This document shows, one piece after another, positions 37,777-48,997 of a DNA stretch of 64,000 nt; the stretch's first letter is position 1, and each line of letters begins with the position of its first letter. The DNA lies in the NCBI GenBank assembly GCA_963707445.1, contig CAVPPW010000050.1, positions 1 to 64,000 on the forward strand. The letters are read 5' to 3'. The notes below the pieces were generated by a model. The model was not told where the DNA came from, did not search any database, and saw only the letters and a list, made by a program, of their open reading frames with translations. A program made the position numbers and the translations under genes. This DNA is from JALORV01 sp963707445. GTDB taxonomy: Bacteria > Pseudomonadota > Gammaproteobacteria > Burkholderiales > Burkholderiaceae_F.

Positions 37777-37808
37777 AGAGCCCGGCTTCGGCCGGGCTCT
37801 TGCTTTTG
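37777..37808. terminator. Bidirectional intrinsic terminator
   Basis: A perfect 10-base stem AGAGCCCGGC / GCCGGGCTCT with a stable TTCG loop is followed by TGCTTTT. It lies between the small plus-strand ORF and the convergent maeB, nine bases past the maeB stop, and could serve both. Confidence 0.85.
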
Positions 37809-37816
37809 GCGACGCG

Positions 37817-40088
37817 TCAGCGGCGCTCGGCCGCGTCGACCACCGCGACCGCCGACATGTTGACGATGCGGCGCACCGTCGCGGCCGGTGTCAGGATGTG
37901 CACCGGGCGGGCGGCGCCAAGGAGGAACGCACCGATCGTGATGCCGCCGCCTGCTGTCACGCTCAGGGCGTTGTAGGTGATATTGGCGGCGTCCACATTG
38001 GGCATCACCAGCACGTTCGCTTCCGACTTGAGCGGCGAATCCGGCATCGAGCCTTGCAGGATCGTCTGCGACAGCGCGCTGTCGGCCTGCATCTCGCCGT
38101 CCACCGGGAAGTCGGGATTGCGGGCCCGGACAAGTTCCAGCGCCTCGCGCATCTTCACGGCCGAGGGCAGGTCCGAACTGCCGAAGTCCGAGTGCGACAC
38201 CAGCGCCACGCTGGGTGCGATGCCAAACCGGCGCACCGCTTCGGCAGCGAGCATCGTCATCTCGGCGACCTGTTCGGCGCTCGGGTCGGGGTTCACGTGG
38301 GTGTCGCAAACGAACAGGTGCCGCTGCGGCAGGATCAGCAACTGCAAAGCCGCGAATGTGTGCACGCCCTCGCGCAGGCCGATCACGGTGCGCACGTAGC
38401 GCAGGTGGTCGACATAGGGGCCGACGGTGCCGCACAGCATTGCATCGGCGCCGCCGTTGCGTATCAGCATCGCGCCGATCAGCGTCGTGCGGGTGCGGAT
38501 CTCCGACTGCGCCAGCGAGCGCGTGACGCCTTTGCGTCTGGCGATCTGGTAGTACTCCATCCAGGTGTCGCGATAGCGCGGATCATCGAGGACGTTGACG
38601 CACTCGACATCGCGGCCGAGCTTGAAGCGCAGGCCAAAGCGCTCGAGCCGCATCTGGATGACGTCGGGTCGGCCGATCAAGATCGGCTTGGCCAGGCCCT
38701 CGTCGATCACCACCTGCACCGCGCGCAGCACGCGCTCTTCCTCGCCTTCGGCATAGATCAGTCGCTGCGGCGCGTTCTTGGCCGCTGCGAACACCGGCTC
38801 CATCGTGCTGCCGGACTGGTAGACGAAGCGTCGCAGCCGCGCTCGATACGCTTCCAGGTCGGCCAGCGGCCGCGTAGCCACGCCGCTGTCCATCGCCGCC
38901 TTGGCCACCGCGGGCGCGATGCGCTCGATCAGCCTGGGATCGAACGGCTTCGGAATCAGGTATTCGGGTCCGAAGCACAGGCCTTCGGCGCCATAGGCTT
39001 TCGCCACCTCGTCGGGAATCTCGGCGTGCGTCAGATCAGCCAGCGCGCGCACGGTGGCGATCTTCATTTCCTCGTTGATCGTCGTGGCGCCGACGTCGAG
39101 GGCGCCGCGGAAGATGAACGGGAAGCACAGGACGTTGTTGACCTGGTTCGGATAGTCGGAGCGGCCGGTGCCGATGATCACGTCGGGCCGTACGGCGCGC
39201 GCCTCTTCCGGCATGATCTCGGGCGTCGGGTTGGCCATCGCCAGGATGATCGGTTGCGGCGCCATCGTCTTGACCATCTCGGGCTTCAGCACGCCCGGCC
39301 CCGACAGTCCCATGAAGATGTCTGCCTCCGGCATCGCGTCGGCGAGCGTGCGCGCCGCCGTGCGGCGTGCGTAGCGCTGCTTGCTCGCGTCCATGTCAGT
39401 GCGGTCGGCGTGCAGCACGCCCTTGCTGTCGGTAACGAGCACGTTGTCGCGCGACAGGCCCAGACTGACCAGCAGGTCCAGGCAGGCGATCGCGGCTGCG
39501 CCCGCGCCCGAGCACACCAGCTTGGCCTTGCCAATGTCCTTGCCGACGCAGCGCAGGCCGTTTAGAACCGCGGCGGCAGCGACGATCGCCGTGCCGTGTT
39601 GGTCATCGTGGAACACCGGGATCTTCAGCCGCTCGCGCAGCTTGCGCTCGACGTAGAAGCACTCAGGCGCCTTGATGTCCTCGAGGTTGATCCCGCCGAA
39701 GGTCGGCTCGAGCGCGGCGATGATGTCGACCAGCTTGTCCGGGTCGCGCTCGGCGAGTTCGATGTCAAAGACGTCGATGCCCGCGAACTTCTTGAACAGG
39801 CATCCCTTGCCTTCCATGACCGGCTTGCCGGCCAACGGACCGATGTTGCCGAGGCCCGAGCACCGCGGTGCCATTGGTGACGACCCCCACCAGATTGCCG
39901 CGCGCAGTCAGCGTGTGCGCCTCGCCCGGATCGCGCACGATCTCGTTGCACGCCTCGGCCACGCCGGGCGAGTACGCGAGCGAGAGGTCGCGCTGCGTAA
40001 CCATCGCCTTGGTCGGAACGACCGAGATCTTGCCGTGGGTCGGCAGACGGTGATATTCGAGCGCGTCATCGCGCAGCGTGTCGGACAT
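37817..40088 (-). CDS. maeB: NADP-dependent malic enzyme MaeB (malic enzyme-phosphotransacetylase fusion; one frame break)
   Basis: MaeB decarboxylates malate to pyruvate with NADP. The N-terminal malic enzyme part has LEYHRLPTHGKISVVPTKAM, YSPGVAEACNEI, FHDDQHGTAIV and SGAGAAAIACLDLL. The C-terminal ~330 residues are the regulatory phosphotransacetylase-like domain (DAMLCGTVGPYVDHLRYV, VLVMPNVDAANITYNALS). An extra G near 39862 (in CTCGGGCC) splits the conserved VLGLGNIGPLAGKPVMEGKG and gives a 3n+1 length. Repaired, it has 756 residues, the family norm. The start at 40088 has a GGAGGAG ribosome site. Confidence 0.93.
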
Positions 40089-40354
40089 GGTGTCTCCTCC
40101 GATGCGCGACCATGGCGAAGGCTTTCGACCTGCCGGTGCGCTGTTGTGCTTCGGTGAGCCCTGGCGGATGCACGACAGTGCGGCACCCGCCTGTGGGAGA
40201 AGGTTACGGCAGGAGGTCAGGGAGTCAAGCGCTCGGCCCGGTGCGAGGCCTGTCACGGCCTGCGCGCGTGGAAAGCGGCGGACGCCGGGCCGCCTGACAT
40301 AATGGCCGTTCCCTAGTTCTGCGCGCGAACGATGCGTCTGACCGTCGACCTGCC

Positions 40355-42266
40355 GTGAGCGGATCCAGCCAGTTCACCCTGCTGCGCGAGCGGCGCTTCG
40401 CACCGCTCTTCTGGGTCCAGTTTCTCGGCGCAGCGAACGACAACATCTTCAAGTTCGCGTTCACGCTGCTGGCGACGTACTCCGCGTCGCGCTGGGGCGG
40501 CGTCGAGCCGCGCGTCGCGGGCTTCCTGATCGCGGGACTCTTCATTGCGCCGTTCATGCTGTTTTCGGCGACCAGCGGCCAGCTGGCCGACAAGCTCGAA
40601 AAGTCGGCGTTCATCCGGCGCGTCAAGGACGCCGAAATCGGCGTGATGCTGCGTGGGCGGTGCCGGCCTGGCGCTGCACGCGCCCGGTGCTCGTGTACCT
40701 GGCCGTGTTCCTGCTTGGGCTGCAGTCGACCGTGTTCGGCCCGGTGAAGTACTCGTACCTGCCGCAGCATCTCGATGCGCACGAGGTCACCGGCGGCAAC
40801 GGCATGGTCGAGATGGGGACCTTCGTCGCGATCCTGCTCGGCACGATCGGCGGTGGATTGCTGATCAGCCAGTTCGGCGACAGGCGGGCGCCGTGGCCAC
40901 GGCGGCGGTGTGCCTGCTCTGCGCGGTCCTCGGTCGCATTGCCGCGCAGTTCGTGCCGCATTCGCCGGCCGCCGATCCGGCGCTGACGATCAACTGGAAT
41001 CCGTTCACCGAAACGTGGCGCAACCTCCGCATCGCGCACGGCAACGTCGCGGTCTTCAATTCGATCGTCGGAATCTCGTGGCTGTGGTTCTTCGGCTCGG
41101 TCTTCCTGACGAGCTTCACGCCGTTTGCACGGGAGAACCTCGGCGGCACCGAGGCCGTCGTCACGTTCCTGCTCGCGGTGTTTTCGATCGGCATCGGCGT
41201 CGGTTCGCTGGCCTGCGAACGCCTGTCCGGCCGGCGCGTCGAGATCGGTCTGGTACCGTTCGGCTCGATCGGCATGACGATCTTCGCGATCGACCTGTAC
41301 TTTGCCTCGACCGCCTTTCGCGCGATGCACGACGGCGGCCTGCAGCAGTTCCTCGCGCAGCCCGGGCAGCTGGCGCATCGTCGCCGATCTCGCGCTGCTG
41401 GCATTCTTCGCCGGCCTGTATTCGGTGCCGCTCTATGCGCTGATCCAGACGCGCGCGGACCGGGCCCGGGTCGCGCGCATCGTCGCGGCGAACAACATCC
41501 TGAATGCCGTGTTCATGGTGGTCGGCGTCGCTGATGGCGACCGCGCTGCTGGAGTCCGGGCCTGACGATTCCACAGCTTTTCCTGGTGACCGCGCTGATG
41601 AACGCTGCAGTCGCGATCTATATCTACCGGCTCGTGCCCGAGTTTCTGCTGCGTTTTCTCGCCTGGATGCTGACCCACACGATCTACCGGGTGCGATCGA
41701 TCGGCGCCGACCGGATTCCGCTGGATGGACCGGCGGTGCTGGCATGCAACCACGTGAGTTTCGTCGACGCCGTCGTGATCATGGGCGAGAGTCCGCGTCC
41801 GATCCGCTTCGTGATGGATCACCGGATCTTCAAGGTTCCGCTGATCAACTGGTTCTTCCGCAGCGCCCGTGCCATCGCGATCGCACCGGCGCGCGAGGAT
41901 GCCGCGGATGCTCGAGCGGCGCAAACCAGCGGATCGATGCGGCACTGGCCGATGGCGATCTGGTCTGCATCTTTCCGGAAGGCAAGATCACCTACGACGG
42001 CGAACTGAGCCCGTTCAAGCAGGGGGTGCAGAGGATCGTCGAACGCACGCCGGTGCCGGTGATCCCGATGGCATTGCGCGGACTCTGGGGATCCTTTTTC
42101 TCGCGCTACGGCGGCGCTGCGTTCACTCGGCCGGTCGAAGCGCGGTTGCGACGGGGCTTCAGGTCGAAGCTCGAACTCGTCGTCGGCGCAGCCGGTGCCG
42201 CCGCAGGACGTGACACCCGAACTGCTGATGGCGCACGTCGCGGCGCTGCGCGGCGGAGAGCGCTGA
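40355..42266 (+). CDS. MFS transporter fused to a PlsC-type acyltransferase (about nine frame breaks)
   Basis: Read across frames this is a ~637-residue fusion. The N-terminal ~400 residues are a 12-helix MFS carrier related to lysophospholipid transporters (LFWVQFLGAANDNIFKFAFT, GPVKYSYLPQHLDAHE, FNSIVGISWLWFFGSVFL). The C-terminal ~200 residues are a glycerophospholipid acyltransferase with NHVSFVD (HX4D) near 41750 and FPEGKITYDGELSPFKQGVQ near 41970. The likely role is lysophospholipid flipping and re-acylation at the inner membrane. Breaks fall near 40650, 40685, 40880, 41365, 41530, 41560, 41895, 41925 and 42185. GTG at 40355 is the likely start; its stop overlaps the patatin ATG. Confidence 0.82.
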
Positions 42267-43320
42267 TGGCGACGTCGCGCCGCCCGCACGCGACGCATCG
42301 CGCGAACAGCAACGCGTCGCCGACGGTCGATCTCGCACTGCAGGGTGGAGGCTCGCACGGCGCGTTCACCTGGGGCGTGCTCGACGCGCTGCTCGAGGAT
42401 GGCCGACTGCAGGTCGAGGGCATCACCGGTGCGAGCGCGGGAGCGATGAACGCGGTCGTGCTGGCCGAGGGCTGGCGCCTGGGACTCGCTGTCCGGCGCC
42501 GATCCGCGCCAGGCGGCGCGCGATCACCTGCGCCGCTTCTGGGAGGGCGTCGCCGCACTGCCCAGCGCGTTCGTGCCGCCGTGGTTCAACCCGGCGCTTG
42601 CGGCGGGCGCAACGACGCTGGTCGATGTCTGGGCGCGACTGTATTCGCCGTACCAGGCGAACCCGTTCAACTACAACCCGCTGCGCGACCTGCTGCAGCC
42701 TCTGATCGACTTCGAGGCGCTGCGCGCCGCATCGCCGTTCAAACTGTTCGTCTGCGCGACCAACGTCCGCAGCGGCCGCGCCCGGGTGTTTCGCGAGAGT
42801 GAACTCACCTGCGACATGCTGCTCGCGTCGGCGGCGCTGCCGACGTCGTTCCGCGCGGTCGAGATCGACGGCGAGGCCTACTGGGACGGCGGCTACATGG
42901 GCAATCCGGCGCTGTACCCGCTGTTCTACGCGACCCGCAGCGCCGACCTGCTGCTGGTCCAGATCAATCCGCTGCATCGCACGGACGTTCCGGATACGCC
43001 GCAGGAGATCCTGGAACGAGTCACCGAGATCAGTTTCAACGCTTCTCTGCTGCACGAACTGCGGGCGATTGACTTCGTGCAGCGGCTGCTCGACGAGCAT
43101 CGCGTGGATCCCAAGCTGTACAAGCGCATCCATCTGCATATGATCGAGGCCGAGGAAGCGCTGCGCCGCTATGGTGCCAGCACCCGGTCGATCACGACGC
43201 GCAGCTTCCTCGAGGAGCTTTACGGGCTCGGACGCAAGCGCGGCGACCGAATGGCTCGAGAGCTCGCTCCACTATGTCGGCCACTCGGCCAGCGTGCGGA
43301 TCGCCGACCGTTTCCTCTGA
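42266..43320 (+). CDS. Patatin-like phospholipase (two frame breaks)
   Basis: A patatin-fold lipid acyl hydrolase. The oxyanion motif is LALQGGGSHGAFTWG, the nucleophile serine is in GASAG (near 42430) and the catalytic aspartate in DGGYMGNP (near 42890), so the Ser-Asp dyad is complete. Other blocks are FKLFVCATNVRSGRARVFRE and SADLLLVQINPLHRTDVPDT. Shifts near 42485 and 43250 each fit one extra base; the second restores the end WLESSLHYVGHSASVRIADR. About 350 residues. It overlaps the acyltransferase fusion by one base, so the lipid-active pair is probably cotranscribed. Confidence 0.85.
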
Positions 43321-43380
43321 CGCAGCGTCCGCTGCACTTACAATCGACATCGCGCAACTGGACTGCGCTGCAAGCGACCC

Positions 43381-44492
43381 ATGGCTGGCTCGACCTTCGG
43401 ACACCTGCTGCAGATCACCAACTTCGGCGAGTCGCACGGGCCCGCGATCGGCTGCGTGATCGATGGCTGCCCGCCGGGTCTCGCGCTGGCGGAGTCTGAT
43501 CTGCAGCCCGATCTCGACCGGCGCAAGCCGGGTACTTCGCGGCATGTGACGCAGCGGCGCGAGTCGGACCAAGTCGAGATTCTGTCGGGCATCTACGAGG
43601 GATCGACGACCGGAACGCCGATCGCGCTGCTGATCCGCAACGAGGATGCGAAGTCGCGCGACTACGCCGAACTGGCCGACACGTTTCGGCCAGGCCACGC
43701 CGACTACACGCTACTGGCGCAAGTACGGTGTGCGCGATCCGCGCGGCGGCGGCCGCTCGTCGGCCCGGCTGACCGCACCGATGGTCGCGGCCGGGGCGCT
43801 GGCGAAGAAGTGGCTGCACGAAGCCTTCGGCACCCAGGTGCGCGGCTGCATGCAGCAGCTCGGCGACATCGTCGATCCCGTTCGTCGTCGTGGGACGGAC
43901 GCGGAGAGCAATGCGTTCTTCGCGCCCGATGCGAGCATCGTTCCGCAGCTCGAGGCCGCGATGGACGAGCTGCGCCGCAGCGGCGACTCTGTCGGCGCAC
44001 GGCTGCGTGTCGTCGCGAGCTCGGTACCGCCCGGGTCTCGGCGCGCCGCTGTACGACAAGCTCGATGCCGACATCGCGTACGCGATGATGGGCATCAACG
44101 CTGTCAAGGGCGTCGAGATCGGTGCCGGCTTCCGCTGTGTCAGCCAGCGCGGCTCGCAAAATGGCGACGAGCTGACGCCCGAAGGCTTCGTCGGCAACGA
44201 AGCCGGCGGCGTCCTCGGTGGCATCTCGAGCGGGCAGGACATCGAGGTCGCGCTGGCCGTCAAGCCGACTTCGAGCATCCGACTGCCACGCCGTTCGATC
44301 ACCCGTTCGGGTGTGCCGACCGTGATCGAGACGCACGGCCGGCACGATCCCTGCGTCGGCATTCGCGCGACGCCGATCGCCGAGGCGATGCTGGCCCTGG
44401 TGCTGATGGACCACGCGCTGTTGCAGCGGGCGCAGAACGCCGACGTGCACCACAGCATCCCACCGATCCCGGCGTCAGCTCCATCGCGCTGA
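43381..44492 (+). CDS. aroC: Chorismate synthase (two frame breaks)
   Basis: AroC makes chorismate from EPSP with reduced FMN, the last common aromatic step. Blocks in order are STFGHLLQITNFGESHGPAI, GCVIDGCPPGLALAESDLQP, GTPIALLIRNEDAKSRDY, then after a shift near 43715 RKYGVRDPRGGGRSSARLTA. After a shift near 44040 come GLGAPLYDKLDADIAYAMMG, EIGAGF and THGRHDPCVGIRATPIAEAM. Two extra bases account for the 3n+2 length; repaired size is 369 residues, normal. Its stop (TGATG) overlaps the next gene's start. Confidence 0.92.
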
Positions 44493-45705
44493 TGTCATCG
44501 CCGGCGCAGCCGGATCGCTCGCACCTGCGGCTCGGCGCGCTCTTCGCGGCCTACTTTGCACTGGCCGGCGTGCTGGCGCCGTACATGCCGTTGTACTTCC
44601 AGGCGCGTGGTCTCGACGCGTTCGAAATCGGCGTCATCGTCGCGCTCGGGCAGGGCATGCGCGTCATCGGTCCGAACCTGTGGGGCTATCTCGCCGACCA
44701 CGCGGCGCGGCGCACGCCGATCCTGCGGGCGACGACGCTGGCGTTGATGGCGTCGTTCTGCCTGCTCTTCTTGCCCGGCGGTTTCGCCTTCGTGTTCGGC
44801 GTGATGCTGCTGCTCAACCTGTTCCAGACCGCGCAGATGCCGGTCGCCGAGGCGCTGGCATCGGCGCAGCTGCGCGGACGCGATGATGCCGCGACGCGCT
44901 ATGGCCGGTCTGCGTCTGTGGGGCTCGGCCGGATTCGTGATCGTCGTGATGGCGGCCGGTCCGCTGTTCGACCGCTTCGGTATCGGCTCGGCGCTCTGGC
45001 TCGGCCTCGCGCTGTGCGCGGTGCTGGTTGCCACCGCATGGCGCATCGAGGAGCAGCCGACGCATGACGCCGGCGCACGAACGCGTCTCGGTACGCCGAC
45101 GCCTGCGCGAGCCGCGTGTGCGCTGGTTCCTACTGTCCGCGGGGCTGATGGTCTTCGCCCACGGCGCGCTGTACACGTACCTGTCGATCTATCTGGCGCA
45201 ACTGGGCTACAGCAAGAGCGCGATCGGCGTCTTCTGGGTGCTGAGCATCGTGTTCGAGATCGGCTTCTTCTTCACGCAGGGACGCTGGTTTGCGCGGTTC
45301 GGACACTATGCGCTGCTGTCGGCGAGCTTCCTGGTGGCCGCGGTACGCTTCTTGCTGATTGCTGAATTTGCAACCGTCTGGTGGGTGCTGGTCTTTGCCC
45401 AATTGCTGCACGCCATGACCTTTGCCGTGCATCACAGCGCATCGGTGCTGACGATTCAGCGTTGGTTCCCGGGCCGGGCCGCGGCGCGAGGGCAGGCGGT
45501 CTATATCAGTGCGGCCTACGGCATCGGTGGCACGGCCGGCAGTCTGACCGCGGCTTACCTGTGGACGAGCGGCGGCCCGCAGTGGGCCTTCGGCGCCTGC
45601 AGTGCAGCAGCGCTGCTCGGCGCGTGGGCGGTGCGGCGGGCACGACGGCTCGATGCCGATGGCGGGCCGCATGAGGTCGCGTTCGTTTCCGGCCGGAGTA
45701 CCTGA
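44492..45705 (+). CDS. MFS transporter, 3-phenylpropionate carrier (HcaT)-like (two frame breaks)
   Basis: A 12-helix MFS protein of about 403 residues. The first half has YFALAGVLAPYMPLYFQARG, FEIGVIVALGQGMRVIGPNL and NLFQTAQMPVAEALA. The second has LLSAGLMVFAHGALYTYLSI, SKSAIGVFWVLSIVFEIGFF and VHHSASVLTIQRWFPGRAAA. This set matches the MFS_1-like/HcaT group, whose substrates are mostly unknown. Shifts near 44905 and 45065 each fit one extra base. It starts at the aroC stop and abuts the M48 protease. Confidence 0.82.
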
Positions 45706-46558
45706 ATGATGAAATCGATCACGCTGAATGTTTCCGCGGCATCGGCCCTCCTGATTTCCTGCGTCCTCGGTGCCTGCACGACCGTGCAAACGACTCAGGG
45801 CGGCGAGGTCGGCGTCAATCGCAAGCAGACGATGACCTCGCTCATCACCAGCGAGGAGATCGAGAAGCAGGCCGCGCAGGAGTACGCGCAGGTCCTGGCG
45901 CAGGCTCAGAAAAAGGGTCTGCTGAACCACAATCCGCAGCAGGTGCAGCGCGTGCGCGCGGTGGCGGCTCGACTGATCCCGCAAGTCGGGGTTTTTCGTC
46001 CCGACGCGGTCAAGTGGAAGTGGGAAGTCAATGTGTTGACGTCGAAGGACATCAACGCATGGTGCATGCCGGGCGGCAAGATCGCCGTCTACACCGCACT
46101 GCTGGAGCGACTCAATCTCACCGACGATGAACTCGCGGCAGTCATGGGTCACGAGATCGCGCATGCGCTGCGCGAGCACGCGCGCGAACGGATGGGTCGG
46201 CAGCTGGCGACACAGACGGCGACCGCGGTCGGTTCGATCGCGCTCGAGATCTTCACCGGCGTGCATCTCGATCCGGAGTTGACGGGGACGGTGTCGCAGG
46301 CGGTTTTCGTGCTGCCCGAACAGCCGTGAGAATGAGCAGGAGGCGGACATCATCGGCGTCGAACTCGCAGCCCGAGCCGGTTACGACCCGCGCGCCTCGC
46401 TGACGCTGTGGCAGAAGATGGGCCAGGCATCGGCGGGCGGGCCGCCCGAATGGTTGTCAACTCACCCGAGCAACGAGACGCGCATGCGTGAACTGCAGGT
46501 CTACGTGCAGAAGGTGATGCCGCTGTACGAGAAGACCCGCACGGCCGCGGCGAAATAG
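45706..46558 (+). CDS. M48-family zinc metalloprotease lipoprotein (one frame break)
   Basis: A BepA/LoiP-type periplasmic protease. The N-terminus has a lipoprotein signal with lipobox LGAC (Cys near residue 24). The zinc motif HEIAH lies in AAVMGHEIAHALREHARER, and the third ligand glutamate is in NEQEADIIGVELAARAGYDP, which is reached by a one-base shift near 46315. The end STHPSNETRMRELQ is typical of the family. The 3n+1 span gives 283 residues. Likely role is outer-membrane protein quality control. Confidence 0.88.
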
Positions 46559-46568
46559 GCCCGCACGC

Positions 46569-47246
46569 TCACCCGAGCACGAGCTGCGTGCTCGCCGTCA
46601 GTCGGGTCGAGTGCGCCAGGGGATGTGCGGTATCGCGGCTGGGTTCGAGCTTGAGCAGCAGCGCTTGTTGCTCGTCGGGTCTCAGGCGGCTGAAGAGGAA
46701 GTCCCGCGCGTTGCCCGGTGCATCCGGCAGATAAAGCTGCGTCGCCAGGCTGCTACCGCGCTCCGGCTGGATGCGCACATGGATGTGCGGTGTCCGGCCC
46801 GGATATGCCACCGGCAGGATCGTGCGAAACCGGAATGTGCCGGCCGCGTCGGTGCGGTCGACGCCATAGCCCTGAAAGTTCGGATCGCGTTCGCTCTCGG
46901 CCCCGCCGGCCGGATGGTGATAGACGGACATTGCGTCGCACTGCCAGATCTCGACGGCGGCGCCTGACACGGGCCGCAATTCGCGATCGACGACCCGGCC
47001 GAGCAGGAAGATTGGCGTGCCCCGGGTCAGAACCCGCTCACCTTCGACGACGAGCAGATCGGCATCGGTCGAGCGGGGTCGCTCGCCGGTATTGCGCGGA
47101 TAAAACGGTCCGAGCGTCTGCGTCGGTGACGGACGCGCGCCACCCTGTGCATCGGCCGATCGGGCGATCGGCAGCAGCGTCACGCCGCCGAGCGCGGCGA
47201 CGATCTGGCGACGCGCGAGCAATAGTCGGTTGTCAGGCCGATTCAC
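46569..47246 (-). CDS. Intradiol-dioxygenase-like secreted protein
   Basis: A 225-residue protein of the protocatechuate 3,4-dioxygenase / catechol dioxygenase fold. QTLGPFYPRNTGERPRSTDA starts the domain, with GAAVEIWQCDAMSVYHHP and RTILPVAYPGRTPHIHVRI containing the expected iron ligands (two Tyr, two His). The N-terminus RLLLARRQIVAALGG has a twin-arginine look followed by ADAQ, suggesting Tat export of a folded metalloprotein. GTG at 47246 is chosen because GGAGGTGA lies just upstream. No aromatic-degradation genes are nearby, so the substrate is unclear. It diverges from leuC. Confidence 0.82.
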   Translation of the reverse strand: MNRPDNRLLLARRQIVAALGGVTLLPIARSADAQGGARPSPTQTLGPFYPRNTGERPRSTDADLLVVEGERVLTRGTPIFLLGRVVDRELRPVSGAAVEIWQCDAMSVYHHPAGGAESERDPNFQGYGVDRTDAAGTFRFRTILPVAYPGRTPHIHVRIQPERGSSLATQLYLPDAPGNARDFLFSRLRPDEQQALLLKLEPSRDTAHPLAHSTRLTASTQLVLG

Positions 47247-47439
47247 GATCACCTCCGACAATTGGTTATCAGACTGCTCGGGACGCGCGGTGTTCCCGTC
47301 TACCGATGGGCCGCGAACTGCGACGACCACCACCTGAACGCGGAGTCGCACCGAGATCGCGTGCCCCCGGATGGCATAATTCCCGTTCTGCGCACGCCGC
47401 TGCCAAGAGCGGACGATCAGCGCTCCGATCCTCACCATC

Positions 47440-48865
47440 ATGTCCGCTCGCACGCTATACGACAAGCTCTGGGACGATCACGTAGTGCACGTCGAGGATG
47501 ACGGCACGACGGTCCTGTACATCGACCGCCACCTCGTGCACGAAGTGACGAGCCCGCAGGCGTTCGAGGGTCTGCGCGAAGCCGGTCGGCGACCGTGGCG
47601 CGTCACCTCGATCGTCGCCACTGCCGATCACAACACGCCGACCACCGGTTGGGAACGCGGCTACGACGGGATCACCGACCCGATTTCGCGCGAGCAGGTG
47701 ACGACGCTGGACGCGAACATCCGCGAGTTCGGAGCGGCAGCGTACTTTCCCGTTTCTCGACCAGCGCCAAGGCATCGTTCACGTGATGGGCCCCGAGCAG
47801 GGGGCAACGCTGCCCGGAATGACGGTCGTTTGCGGCGACTCGCATACCAGCACGCACGGCGCGTTTGGTGCACTCGCGTTCGGCATCGGCACGAGCGAGG
47901 TGGAGCACGTGCTGGCCACGCAGACGCTGCTGATGAAAAAGGCCAAGAACATGCGGGTGTCTGTCGACGGCAGGCTGCCGGCCGGCTGCACCGCTAAGGA
48001 CATTGTGCTGGCAGTCATCGGCCGCATTGGAACGGCCGGCGGCAACGGCTATGCGATCGAATTCGCCGGCAGTGCGATCGAGGCGTTGTCAGTTGAAGGT
48101 CGGATGACTGTCTGCAACATGGCGATCGAAGCCGGCGCGCGCTCGGGCCTGGTAGGCGTCGACGAGAAAACGATCGAGTACGTGCGCGGGAGGCCGTTCG
48201 CGCCGCAGGGGACGATGTTCGAGCAGGCGGCGAGCTTCTGGCGGGGCTTGCGTTCGGACCCGGGTGCGCGCTTCGATCAAGTCGTCGAACTGCGTGCCGA
48301 GGAGATCAAGCCTCAGGTGACCTGGGGCACCTCGCCGGAGATGGTCACGACGATCGACGGCGCGGTGCCGGATCCGGACACCGAGAAGGATCCGATCAAG
48401 CGCGAGGGCATCGAGCGCGCGCTGCGCTACATGGGGCTGGCGCCGAAGACGCGTATCGCGGACATCCGCGTCGACAAGGTCTTCATCGGATCCTGCACCA
48501 ATTCGCGCATCGAGGATCTGCGCGAGGCGGCCTGGGTTGTCAAGCGGCTCGGCAAACGCGTGGCGGCCAGCGTCAAGCTGGCGATGGTGGTGCCGGGCTC
48601 TGGCCTCGTCAAGACGCAGGCCGAGCGCGAGGGGCTGGACCAGGTGTTCCGCGCGGCGGGGTTCGAGTGGCGCGAACCGGGCTGCTCGATGTGCCTGGCG
48701 ATGAACGCAGACCGGCTCGAACCCGGCGAACGCTGCGCGTCGACCAGCAACCGCAATTTCGAGGGACGGCAGGGGGCTGGCGGCCGCACGCATCTCGTGT
48801 CACCGGCGATGGCGGCAGCGGCTGCGATCGAAGGCCACTTTGCCGATGTGCGGAAGCTGCAATGA
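47440..48865 (+). CDS. leuC: 3-isopropylmalate dehydratase large subunit LeuC (one frame break)
   Basis: LeuC with LeuD isomerises isopropylmalate in leucine synthesis using a 4Fe-4S cluster. Motifs are MSARTLYDKLWDDHVVH, ATADHNTPTT, CGDSHTSTHGAFGALAFGIG and the cluster cysteines in FIGSCTNSR and EPGCSMCLAMN. A one-base shift near 47755 joins FGAAAYFP to LDQRQGIVHVMGPEQG; the 3n+1 span gives 474 residues, as expected. The stop overlaps the next small gene (ATGA). It heads the leuC-leuD-leuB group. Confidence 0.93.
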
Positions 48866-48993
48866 CGCGCTGGGGGCAGCTTCTCGCCGGCGTCTTCATT
48901 GTCGGGGGGCGCAATACCGTGGCCGGGTTCGGCAAGGACGCGGAAGCCGCCGGGACAGCGGTCCAATGCGTCCGCAACCAGGCGAAGAAGTAG
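48862..48993 (+). CDS. Entericidin-like small protein with lost lipobox cysteine
   Basis: A 43-residue protein, MTRWGQLLAGVFIVGGRNTV then AGFGKDAEAAGTAV. The NTVAGFGKD-EAAG core is that of entericidin A/B small lipoproteins, which often sit between leuC and leuD in betaproteobacteria. The expected lipobox cysteine (GCNT) is Arg here: GGCGCAAT instead of a TGC codon. It therefore could not be lipidated as written. A base error in the G-rich run (GTCGGGGGGCGC) is the simplest cause. It overlaps leuC by four bases and ends four bases before leuD. Confidence 0.7.
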   Translation: MTRWGQLLAGVFIVGGRNTVAGFGKDAEAAGTAVQCVRNQAKK

Positions 48994-48997
48994 GAGC

